NCBI GenBank assembly: GCA_900471485.1
Contig: UCEU01000046.1
Span: 1-57,214, forward strand
Direction of reading: 5' to 3'
Origin: Hyphomicrobiales bacterium
GTDB taxonomy: Bacteria > Pseudomonadota > Alphaproteobacteria > Rhizobiales > Rhizobiaceae
DNA length: 57,214 nucleotides
Every line of letters starts with the position of its first letter. Position 1 is the stretch's first letter. Shown here piece by piece: positions 1 through 8,301 of the stretch. Both the position numbers and the translations under genes were made by a program. Below the pieces are notes generated by a model, which did no database searches, was not told the DNA's origin, and saw only the letters and a program-made list of their open reading frames with translations.

Positions 1-3
1 ACA

Positions 4-822
4 ATGACCACCCTCCCCCAATTCCTAGCCACTCACCCCGACACCATCCTGATCGACATCACCGGCACGCAGGGCTCCACCCCGCGCGAGACCGGCACCT
101 TCATGCTGGTCGCAATCGACAGCATCTGGGGCACCATCGGCGGAGGCCAGTTCGAGTTCATGGCGATCGCCAACGCCCGCAAGCTTCTCCAGGGCGCCGA
201 CGGCCGCGACATGATGGACATCCCCCTCGGCCCGGAGATCGGCCAATGCTGCGGCGGGCGCACGCAGTTGCGGTTTCGTCGTGTGACGGAGGACGTGGTC
301 CGTGAGCTCGAGGAGCGGCGCAGCGACGAAGCGGAGCGGCGGCCGGAGGTTTGGCTGTTCGGCGCCGGTCATGTCGGGCGCGCGCTCGCGACAGCGCTTT
401 CGCCGCTGCCGCTCGATGTCACCGTGATCGAGACCCGCGAAGAGGAACTCGCGCATCTCCCTGATGGCATCAACGCCCGGCTCGTCGCCATGCCGGAAGC
501 ATTGGTGCCGGAGATGCGCGAGGGCGCCGTCGTCGTCATCCTCACGCATGACCATGCGCTGGATTTCCTGATCGCCCGCGAGGCGCTTGCCCGCACCGAT
601 CTCGCCTATACCGGCATGATCGGCTCGGCCACCAAGCGCGCCACTTTCGCAAGCTGGCTGCAGCGCGAGGCGGGTGGCGAGAAAGAATGGATGGAGCGGC
701 TGACGCTGCCGATCGGCGGCCAACAGGTGCGCGACAAGCGGCCGGAAGTGATCGCCGCCATGACCGCGGCCGAAATCCTGACCGCGCTTGCCGCCTACCG
801 TGTCCGCGCATCCTCGATATAG
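4..822 (+). CDS. xdhC: XdhC, xanthine dehydrogenase maturation protein
   Basis: This 272-residue protein is a full-length XdhC. Family members bind the molybdenum cofactor and insert its sulfurated form into xanthine dehydrogenase, the enzyme that makes urate. Visible marks are GSTPRE near residue 25, the GQCCGG cysteine pair near residue 81 (the family's cofactor-binding region), and a Rossmann-type turn (LFGAGHVG) near residue 119 that opens the C-terminal half. It starts three bases into the window, so xdhA and xdhB are expected just upstream but are not seen. Its last 28 bases overlap the end of a small minus-strand gene. puuD and guaD downstream fit the same purine route. Confidence 0.93.
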   Translation: MTTLPQFLATHPDTILIDITGTQGSTPRETGTFMLVAIDSIWGTIGGGQFEFMAIANARKLLQGADGRDMMDIPLGPEIGQCCGGRTQLRFRRVTEDVVRELEERRSDEAERRPEVWLFGAGHVGRALATALSPLPLDVTVIETREEELAHLPDGINARLVAMPEALVPEMREGAVVVILTHDHALDFLIAREALARTDLAYTGMIGSATKRATFASWLQREAGGEKEWMERLTLPIGGQQVRDKRPEVIAAMTAAEILTALAAYRVRASSI

Positions 823-1010
823 GGATCACGCCCGTCCATGAAGCCGAGGTCGCGCTTGACGCGATCCGGCATGCCCTCGAGATCCAGTCGGTCCGGCCGC
901 GCCAGACGCACGGCGAGCCCCCTGGCCAGATGTGCCAGCCACTCCAGAGCTCTGGTATGGGTCGGTTCGGCCACGTGTTGGGCCATATGTTCGTTGGTTA
1001 CGCAAGCCAT
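795..1010 (-). CDS. small DUF1127-like protein
   Basis: A 71-residue protein. The start at 1010 is chosen because GAGGTGA lies seven bases or so before this ATG; the longer open frame upstream has no such site. The C-terminal part (MPDRVKRDLGF, residues 47-57) resembles the short conserved helix of DUF1127 proteins, small alphaproteobacterial proteins some of which bind RNA. It is transcribed divergently from the LysR gene at 1112 and its 3' end overlaps xdhC. A DUF1127-type gene divergent from a GcvA-type LysR gene is a familiar rhizobial pairing, so the regulator may control it. The family assignment rests on one short motif. Confidence 0.6.
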   Translation of the reverse strand: MACVTNEHMAQHVAEPTHTRALEWLAHLARGLAVRLARPDRLDLEGMPDRVKRDLGFMDGRDPYIEDARTR

Positions 1011-1111
1011 GACATCACCTCGATAATCTGATCTGATGACTTGCAGATTGCGCCGATTAATGCTGCAATTCCAATCGAACAACCGTCTGCATGCATAAAG
1101 AGAACTTATCC

Positions 1112-2017
1112 ATGAAGCTGTCCAAGCAGGTTCCGCTGAATGCGCTGCGCGTCTTCGAGGCCGTGGCAAGGCTCGGCAGCTTCACCAAGGCCGGCGAGGA
1201 GCTCGGCATGACGCAGACGGCCGTCAGCTATCAGGTGAAGCTGCTGGAGGAGAATATCGGCGAGCCGCTGTTTTTGCGCCGCCCACGCCAGATCAGCCTG
1301 ACGGACACCGGCGAACTGCTGCTCCCGAAGGTGACCGACGCCTTCGTGCTCCTGAACGAGGCGATGGCCGAAGCGCGCGGCGAGATCGAATCGACGCTTC
1401 TGATCAACACCATCGCCACCTTCGCCTCGCATTGGCTGGCGCGCCGGCTGGGCACTTTCCAGCTAAGGCATCCGGCGATCGCGGTGCGGCTGTCTACATC
1501 GGAAGCGCTGATCGACTTCACCCGCGAATCCGTCGACGTCGCCATCCGCTCGGGCGACGGCAACTGGCGCGGGCTGATCGCCGACAAGCTGCTCGATGTC
1601 GACTTCACCCCGATGCTGAGCCCGAAGCTCGCCGAAAGCATCGGCGGCATCCATAGGCCCGAGGACCTGATGAAACTGCCGATCATCGGCGCCACAGACC
1701 CCTGGTGGCAGATCTGGTTTGCGGCAGCGGGCCTGACCGATCTCGGCCTGGAATCGCGCCCGCGCAGCCAGTATGGCTCGCAGACCTTCGAGGCGAGTGC
1801 CGCCATGGCCGGCCAGGGCGTCGCCATCCTGACGCCTGCCTTCTACGGCGACGAACTCGCCCAGGGGCGGCTCTATCAGCCCTTCGAGATGATCTGCAGC
1901 GACGATCGCGGCTACTGGCTGGTCTACGCCGAAAACCGCCGCAATGTCCCGAAGATCAAGGCCTTCCGCACCTGGATTCTTGAAGAGATCGCCCGCGACA
2001 AGGATACCGCTCAGTAG
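1112..2017 (+). CDS. LysR-family regulator, GcvA type
   Basis: About 301 residues. The N-terminal winged helix-turn-helix (LNALRVFEAVARLGSFTKAG, then MTQTAVSYQVKLLEE) and the arrangement of the substrate-binding domain are those of GcvA-like LysR regulators. An ATG at 1091 is also in frame, but the one at 1112 has AAAGAG nine bases upstream and gives the usual family start. It reads away from the small DUF1127-like gene, so their 101-base shared region probably carries its operator. Its stop overlaps the end of the convergent secreted-protein gene by seven bases. The target genes and effector cannot be told from sequence. Confidence 0.9.
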   Translation: MKLSKQVPLNALRVFEAVARLGSFTKAGEELGMTQTAVSYQVKLLEENIGEPLFLRRPRQISLTDTGELLLPKVTDAFVLLNEAMAEARGEIESTLLINTIATFASHWLARRLGTFQLRHPAIAVRLSTSEALIDFTRESVDVAIRSGDGNWRGLIADKLLDVDFTPMLSPKLAESIGGIHRPEDLMKLPIIGATDPWWQIWFAAAGLTDLGLESRPRSQYGSQTFEASAAMAGQGVAILTPAFYGDELAQGRLYQPFEMICSDDRGYWLVYAENRRNVPKIKAFRTWILEEIARDKDTAQ

Positions 2018-2343
2018 CCCATCTCAGGTGCGTAGAAGCAACGCGGGGTATTTTCATCGGGAAACAGGCAGAGATGGTAATCGCCATCGCCCGATTTCAT
2101 CGCGCGCCCCATCGGCAGCATGAAGACATGGGCGTGGGTGACGAGCCGGTGATCTCCCGGCATCAGCGTCACGCGGTAGCCTTGGGGCGTCACGGCCACG
2201 CTCTTTGGAGGGATCATCTGGCAATCGCCGGTCTCGTTGTCGCCATTGCAGCAATAGGGCTCGTAGGCCCAACCGGATGGCGCGTCGTGGGCCTGCGCGG
2301 CAAGGGAAAAAGCAATCATCACAAATACAAGAATGCTGCGCAT
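2011..2343 (-). CDS. small secreted cysteine-containing protein, unknown function
   Basis: A 110-residue protein with a clear Sec signal peptide (MRSILVFVMIAFSLAAQA, then HDAPSG), so it is probably periplasmic. The mature part has a paired cysteine (YCCNGD), a DCQ cysteine and two more near the C-terminus (HLCLFP, RCFYAP), which could form disulfides. Three in-frame ATGs lie close together at 2358, 2349 and 2343; the last is preferred because GGAGAAG lies eight bases before it. The family is not recognised beyond similarity of style to small secreted rhizobial proteins. It converges with, and slightly overlaps, the LysR gene. Confidence 0.72.
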   Translation of the reverse strand: MRSILVFVMIAFSLAAQAHDAPSGWAYEPYCCNGDNETGDCQMIPPKSVAVTPQGYRVTLMPGDHRLVTHAHVFMLPMGRAMKSGDGDYHLCLFPDENTPRCFYAPEMGY

Positions 2344-2481
2344 CGGCATCTTCTCCATTCATGAATGCGACGCCGGAACGCAGGGCATCCGGCCGGCGGT
2401 CTCGATCAAGAAAGTGTAACCGAGTCCTAACGTTTCAATTAATGCTAAATTTTCAATCTTGAATATTAAGCAGGTGTGGAA

Positions 2482-2835
2482 ATGGCATTGCCGCAATCTG
2501 GGCATGCGTTTGCTGCCGCGGGTGCATTGCCCCGATCCTCGATGAGAGGTAATTTACCTGAGATGTTGGGAGCGCTCGATATGCAGACCATTCGCTCGAT
2601 CAACCTGCAGAAAAATCACGGCGACGTCTTGAGACCAGCCGATGCAGAAGCCGTGACGAACGAGGCAACCAAGGCCCGCCCCGCGCTTCATCGCCGGACG
2701 ACCGACCGGCTGGGCTACGACACCCGAGATCCTGGCTATATCAATCAGGTGGCGAGCGACGCGCTTGGTGGAAAGCATCCCGAGGAGATCGAGCGAGAGA
2801 TCGACAACGCGATGCGCCGCTGGAGACTACGCTGA
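2482..2835 (+). CDS. hypothetical protein, first gene of a two-gene unit
   Basis: A 117-residue protein with no recognised domain. AGCAGGTG precedes the ATG at 2482 at a good distance; a GTG at 2476 is the alternative. The middle is basic and polar, and the C-terminal third (HPEEIEREIDNAMRRW) is predicted helical. Its TGA overlaps the ATG of the next gene (TGATG), so the two are probably translated together. Because the second gene looks like an antitoxin, a toxin role was considered, but no RelE/ParE signature is visible in this protein. Confidence 0.6.
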   Translation: MALPQSGHAFAAAGALPRSSMRGNLPEMLGALDMQTIRSINLQKNHGDVLRPADAEAVTNEATKARPALHRRTTDRLGYDTRDPGYINQVASDALGGKHPEEIEREIDNAMRRWRLR

Positions 2836-3041
2836 TGGACGAGGAGATTGCGCCCAGCCCTCGCCCGCCAATGTCCCGGATCGCTGATGACAAAGTGCCA
2901 ACGGTGGAACTGCCTCGTCCCAACGCGAAGACGATCGCCGCGATGGAGGAAGCCCGAGCTATCAAGGCTGATTACGGCGAGGTTTTCGACACCGCCGATG
3001 AACTGCTTCAATCGCTCAAGGGGCGCAAGGTTGTCAAATAA
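2835..3041 (+). CDS. RelB/DinJ-like antitoxin, no partner seen
   Basis: A 68-residue protein. The stretch NAKTIAAMEEARAI followed by FDTADELLQSLKG (residues 35-64) matches the usual tail of RelB-type antitoxins, which wraps around a RelE-type toxin. A typical such operon has the toxin directly downstream, but the next 197 bases hold no gene and then puuD begins. The N-terminal 30 residues are proline-rich and do not show a clear ribbon-helix-helix. It overlaps the preceding unknown gene by one base. It may be an orphan antitoxin, or the partner may be the unrecognised upstream protein. Confidence 0.55.
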   Translation: MDEEIAPSPRPPMSRIADDKVPTVELPRPNAKTIAAMEEARAIKADYGEVFDTADELLQSLKGRKVVK

Positions 3042-3238
3042 GGATACATGGGAGCGCCGCAACATTCCGTTGGCGGCATAGAGTGACACGCGACTGAAGC
3101 TACGGGCACCCGAAGACCCACTCTACGTCCGAAAGCCGTGATTTCCGGCCCCACAACGTGGCGGTGTTGCCCTAATCCCCCTTTTCTCCCGCCCAAACAT
3201 TCTGCACACTGCTGAATCGGAGAGAACAGGGGAACTGA

Positions 3239-4483
3239 ATGTATGAATACGCCATAGCGTGGGAATGGCTGGCCTTTGCGGCCCGCTGGTTCCACGTCAT
3301 CACCGCCGTTGCCTGGATCGGCTCATCCTTTTATTTCATCGCGCTCGATCTCGGTCTGGTGAAGCGTCCGCATCTGCCGGTCGGCGCCTATGGCGAGGAG
3401 TGGCAGGTACATGGCGGCGGGTTCTATCATATCCAGAAATATCTGGTGGCGCCGGCTCAGATGCCAGAGCACCTGACCTGGTTCAAATACGAGAGCTATT
3501 TCACCTGGCTCTCCGGCTTCCTGATGCTCTGTATCGTCTATTACGGCGGCGCCGATCTGTTCCTGATCGACCGCCACGTTCTCGATGTCAGCGCCCCGGT
3601 CGCGATCGCCATCTCGCTCGCCTCGCTCGCCGTCGGCTGGATCGTCTACGACCTGCTCTGCAAGTCGCCGATCGGGCGGAACACCTGGGGCCTGATGGTG
3701 GTGCTCTATGCGGTGCTCGTCTTCATGGCCTGGGGCTATACGCAGCTCTTCACCGGCCGCGCCGCCTTCCTGCATCTCGGCGCCTTCACCGCGACAATCA
3801 TGTCGGCCAACGTCTTCATGATCATCATCCCCAACCAGAAGATCGTCGTCGCCGATCTCATCGCCGGCCGCACGCCGGATGCGAAATATGGCGCGATCGC
3901 CAAGCAGCGCTCGCTGCACAACAACTATCTGACACTGCCAGTCATCTTCTTCATGCTGTCGAACCATTATCCGCTGGCCTTCGGCACCGCCTACAACTGG
4001 GTGATCGCAGCGCTTGTTTTCCTGATGGGCGTCACCATCCGCCACTGGTTCAACACCACCCATGCCCGCAAGGGCCGCCCGACCTGGACGTGGCTGGCGA
4101 CGGTGATCCTGTTCATCCTCATCATGTGGCTTTCGACAGTGCCGAAGGTGCTGACCGGCGAGAAGGACGCGGCCGCCGATCAGGTCGCCCCGGCCTTCCA
4201 GCAATTCGCCGGCGATCCGCATTTCCCCGCCGTCAAGCAGCTCGTCGGCACACGCTGTTCCATGTGCCACGCAACCGAGCCGGTCTACGAGGGCCTGGCC
4301 CGGCCGCCCAAGAACGTGATCCTTGAAAACGACGCCGAGATCGCGGCGCACGCCCGCGAGATCTACATCCAGGCAGGCCGCAGCCACGCCATGCCGCCGG
4401 GCAACGTCACCGACATAACGCCCGATGAGCGCAAGCTGCTCGTCGCCTGGTTCGAAAGCGCTGTCGAGGGCAAACGCGAATGA
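3239..4483 (+). CDS. puuD: PuuD, membrane urate hydroxylase with cytochrome c domain
   Basis: A 414-residue protein. The first 300 or so residues are a polytopic membrane domain with conserved histidines (WFHVITAVAWIGSSFYF near the start). The C-terminal 100 residues carry a heme c motif CSMCH near residue 339, a cytochrome c domain with a distal methionine (SHAMPPG). This is the architecture of PuuD, which oxidises urate to 5-hydroxyisourate and passes electrons to the respiratory chain rather than making peroxide. It starts after AGAGAACAGGGG. Its stop overlaps the next gene by four bases (ATGA). Placement between xdhC and guaD supports the purine role. Confidence 0.92.
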   Translation: MYEYAIAWEWLAFAARWFHVITAVAWIGSSFYFIALDLGLVKRPHLPVGAYGEEWQVHGGGFYHIQKYLVAPAQMPEHLTWFKYESYFTWLSGFLMLCIVYYGGADLFLIDRHVLDVSAPVAIAISLASLAVGWIVYDLLCKSPIGRNTWGLMVVLYAVLVFMAWGYTQLFTGRAAFLHLGAFTATIMSANVFMIIIPNQKIVVADLIAGRTPDAKYGAIAKQRSLHNNYLTLPVIFFMLSNHYPLAFGTAYNWVIAALVFLMGVTIRHWFNTTHARKGRPTWTWLATVILFILIMWLSTVPKVLTGEKDAAADQVAPAFQQFAGDPHFPAVKQLVGTRCSMCHATEPVYEGLARPPKNVILENDAEIAAHAREIYIQAGRSHAMPPGNVTDITPDERKLLVAWFESAVEGKRE

Positions 4484-4944
4484 TCAAAGGCCTCCGCCCC
4501 CTGCTTCTGGTCAATCTTATCGCCCTTCTCGGGCAGACATGGACGGAAGCTGCGGCGGAGGAGGCCATTGCCAAACAGGAAGACGTGAAAACCGGCACCA
4601 TACCCGGCAATGCCGCTCGCGATATATGGGGTGACTTCAATGCGCTGGGCACCGGCCCCTTCTGGGCGCTCAGCATACGCGACAGCCAGCTCACCCTCAG
4701 CCGGGCCGGCAAGAACGACATCATCACCACAAACCCCGGCCCGACGGCGATGGCGAAACGCAGCGCCACTTGGAGCGTCCCCCACCAGCCCTATCCCTTC
4801 ACCCTGACGCTCACCCGCGAGGAATGCGTCGACGGCGCCTCCGCCCGGCGTTACGATCTCGCAGCAAAGCTGGTATTTCAGGGCAAGACACTATACGGCT
4901 GCGCCGCTTCGGTGGCGGAGATCCCCGCCGAGCCCGCTCCCTGA
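4480..4944 (+). CDS. secreted COG3650-like protein coupled to puuD
   Basis: A 154-residue protein beginning with a signal sequence (LRPLLLVNLIALLGQTWTEAAA). The segment NALGTGPFWALSI near residue 55 resembles the GTEPFW-type motif of COG3650 proteins, small secreted proteins of unknown function. Two cysteines (EECVDG and YGCAAS) sit in the C-terminal half. The gene shares the ATGA overlap with puuD, so it should be translated with it, and a role in assembling or protecting the periplasmic cytochrome domain is possible. That role is inference only. Confidence 0.7.
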   Translation: MIKGLRPLLLVNLIALLGQTWTEAAAEEAIAKQEDVKTGTIPGNAARDIWGDFNALGTGPFWALSIRDSQLTLSRAGKNDIITTNPGPTAMAKRSATWSVPHQPYPFTLTLTREECVDGASARRYDLAAKLVFQGKTLYGCAASVAEIPAEPAP

Positions 4945-4989
4945 GCCCTATCCTGACGACGACATGCAATCGATAAAGGCGAGACGCCC

Positions 4990-6300
4990 ATGACCCAAAC
5001 TCTTCTTCGCGGCCGCCTGCTCTCTTTCCTCAGGGCACCCCAGAGCCTGACTGACAGCGAAAGCTATCGCTACGAAACCGATGGCGGCCTGCTGATGGAA
5101 AACGGCGTCATCGTCGAAAGCGGCCCCTATACCGAGGTCAAGGCCAAGGCCAAAGCCGATCCTGTCGAGATCGACCATCGCCCGCATCTGATCATGCCGG
5201 GGTTCATCGACATGCACCTGCATTTCCCGCAGATGCAGGTGATCGCCTCCTATGCCGCCAATCTTCTCGAATGGCTGAACACCTATACCTTCCCCGAGGA
5301 ATGCCGCTTCGTCGAAAGCGCGCATGCTCAACGTATCGCCACGCATTTCTACGACGAGCTGATCCGCCACGGCACGACGACGGCGGTCGCCTACTGCTCC
5401 GTCCACAAGACCTCCGCCGACGCCTTTTTCGCCGAAGCCATGAAGCGCAACATGCGCATGGTCGGCGGCAAGGTGATGATGGACCGCAACGCCCCGCAGG
5501 GCCTGCTCGACACGCCTCAGATGGGATACGACGAAACGCGAGAGATCATCGCCGACTGGCACGGCAAGGGCCGCAACCACGTCGCCATCACCCCGCGCTT
5601 CGCCATCACCTCGACGCCGCAGCAGATGGAAGCAACACAGGCGCTCGCCCGCGAATTCCCCGACCTCCACATCCAGACGCATCTCTCCGAGAACCACGAC
5701 GAGATCAAGTTCACCTGCGAGCTCTATCCCGACGCGATCGACTACACCGATATCTACGCCCGCTACGGCCTGCTGGGCGACAAGACGCTCTTCGGCCACT
5801 GCATCCATCTGTCGGAACGCGAGGCGGACGCGATGAGCGAGGCCGGCGCAATCGCCGTCCACTGCCCGACCTCCAACCTCTTCCTCGGCTCCGGCCTCTT
5901 CCCGCTGAAGGCACTGATGCGCCGCGAGAAGCCGGTCAGGATCGGCGTCGCCACCGATATCGGCGGCGGCTCGAGCTATTCCATGCTCCGCACCATGGAC
6001 GAGGCCTACAAGATCCAGCAGCTGCTCGGCGAACGCCTGAACCCGCTGGAAAGCTACTACCTGATGACGCTTGGCAACGCCCGGTCGCTCTCTCTCGCCG
6101 ACCGCATCGGCACGCTCGACAAGGGCACCGATGCCGACGTGGTAATCCTCAACGCCGCCGCGACGCCGGCCATGGCGCTGAAGATGGAAGTGGTGAAGAC
6201 GCTGCCGGAAGAGCTCTTCCTGCTGCAGACCATGGGGGATGATCGCGCCATCGTCGAGACCTATGTCGCGGGTGTGGCGGCGAAGGGTGTATTGCAGTAG
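4990..6300 (+). CDS. guaD: guanine deaminase
   Basis: A 436-residue amidohydrolase. It hydrolyses guanine to xanthine, which xanthine dehydrogenase then converts to urate. The metal-binding motif PGFIDMHLHFPQ lies near residue 73; LQTHLSENHDE (about 227-235) supplies the next histidine, HCIHLS follows near 270, and the late aspartate lies in ATDIGGGSS near 322. These motifs and the length fit guanine deaminase rather than cytosine deaminase. It lies 45 bases after the preceding gene on the same strand, so it probably belongs to the puuD operon. Confidence 0.92.
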   Translation: MTQTLLRGRLLSFLRAPQSLTDSESYRYETDGGLLMENGVIVESGPYTEVKAKAKADPVEIDHRPHLIMPGFIDMHLHFPQMQVIASYAANLLEWLNTYTFPEECRFVESAHAQRIATHFYDELIRHGTTTAVAYCSVHKTSADAFFAEAMKRNMRMVGGKVMMDRNAPQGLLDTPQMGYDETREIIADWHGKGRNHVAITPRFAITSTPQQMEATQALAREFPDLHIQTHLSENHDEIKFTCELYPDAIDYTDIYARYGLLGDKTLFGHCIHLSEREADAMSEAGAIAVHCPTSNLFLGSGLFPLKALMRREKPVRIGVATDIGGGSSYSMLRTMDEAYKIQQLLGERLNPLESYYLMTLGNARSLSLADRIGTLDKGTDADVVILNAAATPAMALKMEVVKTLPEELFLLQTMGDDRAIVETYVAGVAAKGVLQ

Positions 6301-6304
6301 CGGC

Positions 6305-7140
6305 TCATCGCTCGCGCAGCGCGTCCATCACCGCCCGCACCAATGGCACGTCCTTGATATCGGTGTGCACCACCAGCCAGAGATCGCGCGACAGCGCGGC
6401 ACCTGCAAGCGTCAGCCTTCTCAGCCCCTGGCCCTCCGCGATGAAATCCGGCAACAAAGCCACGCCGCCGCCGGCCTTGACTGCCGCCACCTGAAACTCC
6501 AGCGTCGAGGCCCGGATCGCGATCGGCCGACCGGCGGCGATCTCGGCCAGCCGCTCCTCCTGCGGCGACGATGCCATCCCCTCATCATAGCCGATGAACG
6601 TCCAGTCGTGCTCGGGCACCGTCTCGGCATAACCTGATGCCACATATGCATGGAAACCCACCTCGCCGATCTTCGAGACAGTCAGATCGCCACTCTCAGG
6701 CCGGTTGAGCCGCACGGCGATATCCGCCTCCCGCCGCCCGAGCGAGGCATAGCGCGTTTCGCCGATGAGCGTGACCCGGATGCGGGGATGGCGCGCTCTC
6801 AGCCGCACCAGCGGCGGCGCCAGAACCGCGCCCGAATAGGCCGGCGGCGCGCTGATACGGACCTCGCCGACATGGCTTTGATCGGCGCCGATGCCGCCCC
6901 GCGCGATGGTCATGGCATCGGCGCTCATGCGCTCGGCGATCGCCGCGACACGCACGCCTCCGCCGTCAAAAGGATCCGCCGCCCGCGCCGATCGACCAGC
7001 TTCGCGCCGATCGCGCGCTCCAGATGCGCCACCCGCCGCGATACCGTCGCATGCTCGACCCCGAGCGCCCGCGCAGCGCCCGACAAGGTTCCAAGTTGCG
7101 ACAGCGCCAGCAGATGGCGCAGATCTTCCCAATCCAGCAT
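6305..7140 (-). pseudogene. LysR-family regulator broken by a one-base frameshift
   Basis: The N-terminal helix-turn-helix is read from 7140 in one frame (MLDWEDLRHLLALSQLGTLSG, then RRVAHLERAIGAKLVDRRGRRILLTAE). That frame closes after about 71 residues. The rest of a normal LysR protein, from VRVAAIAERM to the end at 6305, continues in the next frame. The switch falls near 6955-6962 in a GCGGAGGCGTGC stretch; one extra G there would restore the protein. Joined, the two parts give about 278 residues, close to the family length. It is divergent from the quinone oxidoreductase gene, its likely original target. A sequencing error in the G-run is the main alternative to real inactivation. Confidence 0.85.
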
Positions 7141-7239
7141 CGATCATTTTTTCCCATTGCCTGTGAAATCATAGGGAATTTTCAATCATGCAACCATCCC
7201 TCATCTTCACCGACAGACCGACACAGGAGAAGACTGGAC
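7141..7239. promoter_or_regulatory. divergent promoter region with inverted TCCC/GGGA repeat
   Basis: This 99-base gap separates the LysR gene from the quinone oxidoreductase gene. TCCCAT and ATAGGGA face each other within it (about 7152-7177), the kind of dyad with a T-N11-A core that LysR proteins bind. AGGAGA at 7225-7230 is the ribosome site of the next gene. The operator role is inferred. Confidence 0.35.
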
Positions 7240-8208
7240 ATGGATATCGCAATCACCCTCACCGCCCCCGGCGGCATTGACCAGCTGAAGGCTACCCCGC
7301 AAGAACCGCAGGCGCCGGGGCCGAACGAGATCCGCATCCGCCACGAAGCCATCGGCGTCAACTTCCTGGATATCTATCATCGCAAGGGCCTCTATCCGCT
7401 GCCCGCCTACCCCGCCGTCATCGGCGCCGAAGGTGCCGGCGTGGTCGAGGCGATCGGCTCCGAGGTGACGGCGGTCTCTCCCGGCGACCGCATCGTCTAT
7501 ATGTGCGCGCCTGTCGGCGCCTACGCCTCGACGCGCCTGCTGCCGGCCCACCGCGCCATCCGCCTGCCCGATGATGTCGGCTCGAAACAGGCCGCCGCCA
7601 TGATGCTCAAGGGCATGACGGCCTATATGCTGCTCCACCGCATCCACACGGTGACGCCTCAAAGCACCATCCTCGTGCACGCCGCCGCCGGCGGCCTCGG
7701 CACGCTTCTCGTGCGCTTGGCCAAGCATCTCGGCGCCACCGTCATCGGCACGGTCAGCAACGCGGAGAAAGCGGCACTCGCGACCGCCAACGGCGCCGAC
7801 CATCTGGTGATCGGCCGCGATGCCGATCTGGTCGCAGACGTCATGGCGTTGACATCAGGGCGCGGCGTCGATGTCGGCTATGATGGGATCGGCGGCGCGA
7901 TGCTGGCGAAGACCATCCAGTGCATCCGCCCCTTCGGCATGGCCGCGAGCTTCGGCCAGGCGGCGGGGCCGATACCGCCGGTGGCGATCGAGGCGTTGCG
8001 CCCCAACAAGTCACTGTCGCACCCGAGCATCATGGCGGCGAGCGCCGATCCCGCCTTCTACCTGGAAGCGGCGACGGCGGCGATCGTGGCCATCCGGCTC
8101 GGCATTCTCGAGCTTCCCATTCGCGAATTCGCCCTTGCCGAAGCCGCCGCGGCTCACACCGAACTGGAGGCCGGACGCAGCAGCGGCAGCCTGTTGCTGA
8201 TCCCGTAA
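7240..8208 (+). CDS. zinc-free quinone oxidoreductase (MDR family)
   Basis: A 322-residue medium-chain dehydrogenase/reductase of the NADPH:quinone reductase type. It has the N-terminal GroES-like fold (GVNFLDIYHRKGLYPLP) and an NADPH-binding segment HAAAGGLGTLLVRLAKHLGA near residue 147. It lacks the zinc cysteine cluster of alcohol dehydrogenases. Such enzymes reduce quinones or activated alkenes. The ATG at 7240 is chosen over earlier in-frame codons because AGGAGA lies ten bases before it and the protein then begins like its family. The neighbouring, now broken, LysR gene is the likely regulator. Confidence 0.9.
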   Translation: MDIAITLTAPGGIDQLKATPQEPQAPGPNEIRIRHEAIGVNFLDIYHRKGLYPLPAYPAVIGAEGAGVVEAIGSEVTAVSPGDRIVYMCAPVGAYASTRLLPAHRAIRLPDDVGSKQAAAMMLKGMTAYMLLHRIHTVTPQSTILVHAAAGGLGTLLVRLAKHLGATVIGTVSNAEKAALATANGADHLVIGRDADLVADVMALTSGRGVDVGYDGIGGAMLAKTIQCIRPFGMAASFGQAAGPIPPVAIEALRPNKSLSHPSIMAASADPAFYLEAATAAIVAIRLGILELPIREFALAEAAAAHTELEAGRSSGSLLLIP

Positions 8209-8301
8209 AAGGACTTCCAACGGAGCGAGAAAGATACCGTTTCGGATGCAATTTATATGTGATATGGCCGGTTGCATTATTCAGATGTGAAAGTCTTATC
8301 C

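Noticed and set aside
2482..2835. RelE-type toxin as the partner of the RelB-like gene
   Set aside because: The protein shows none of the RelE/ParE sequence pattern, so it was left as hypothetical.
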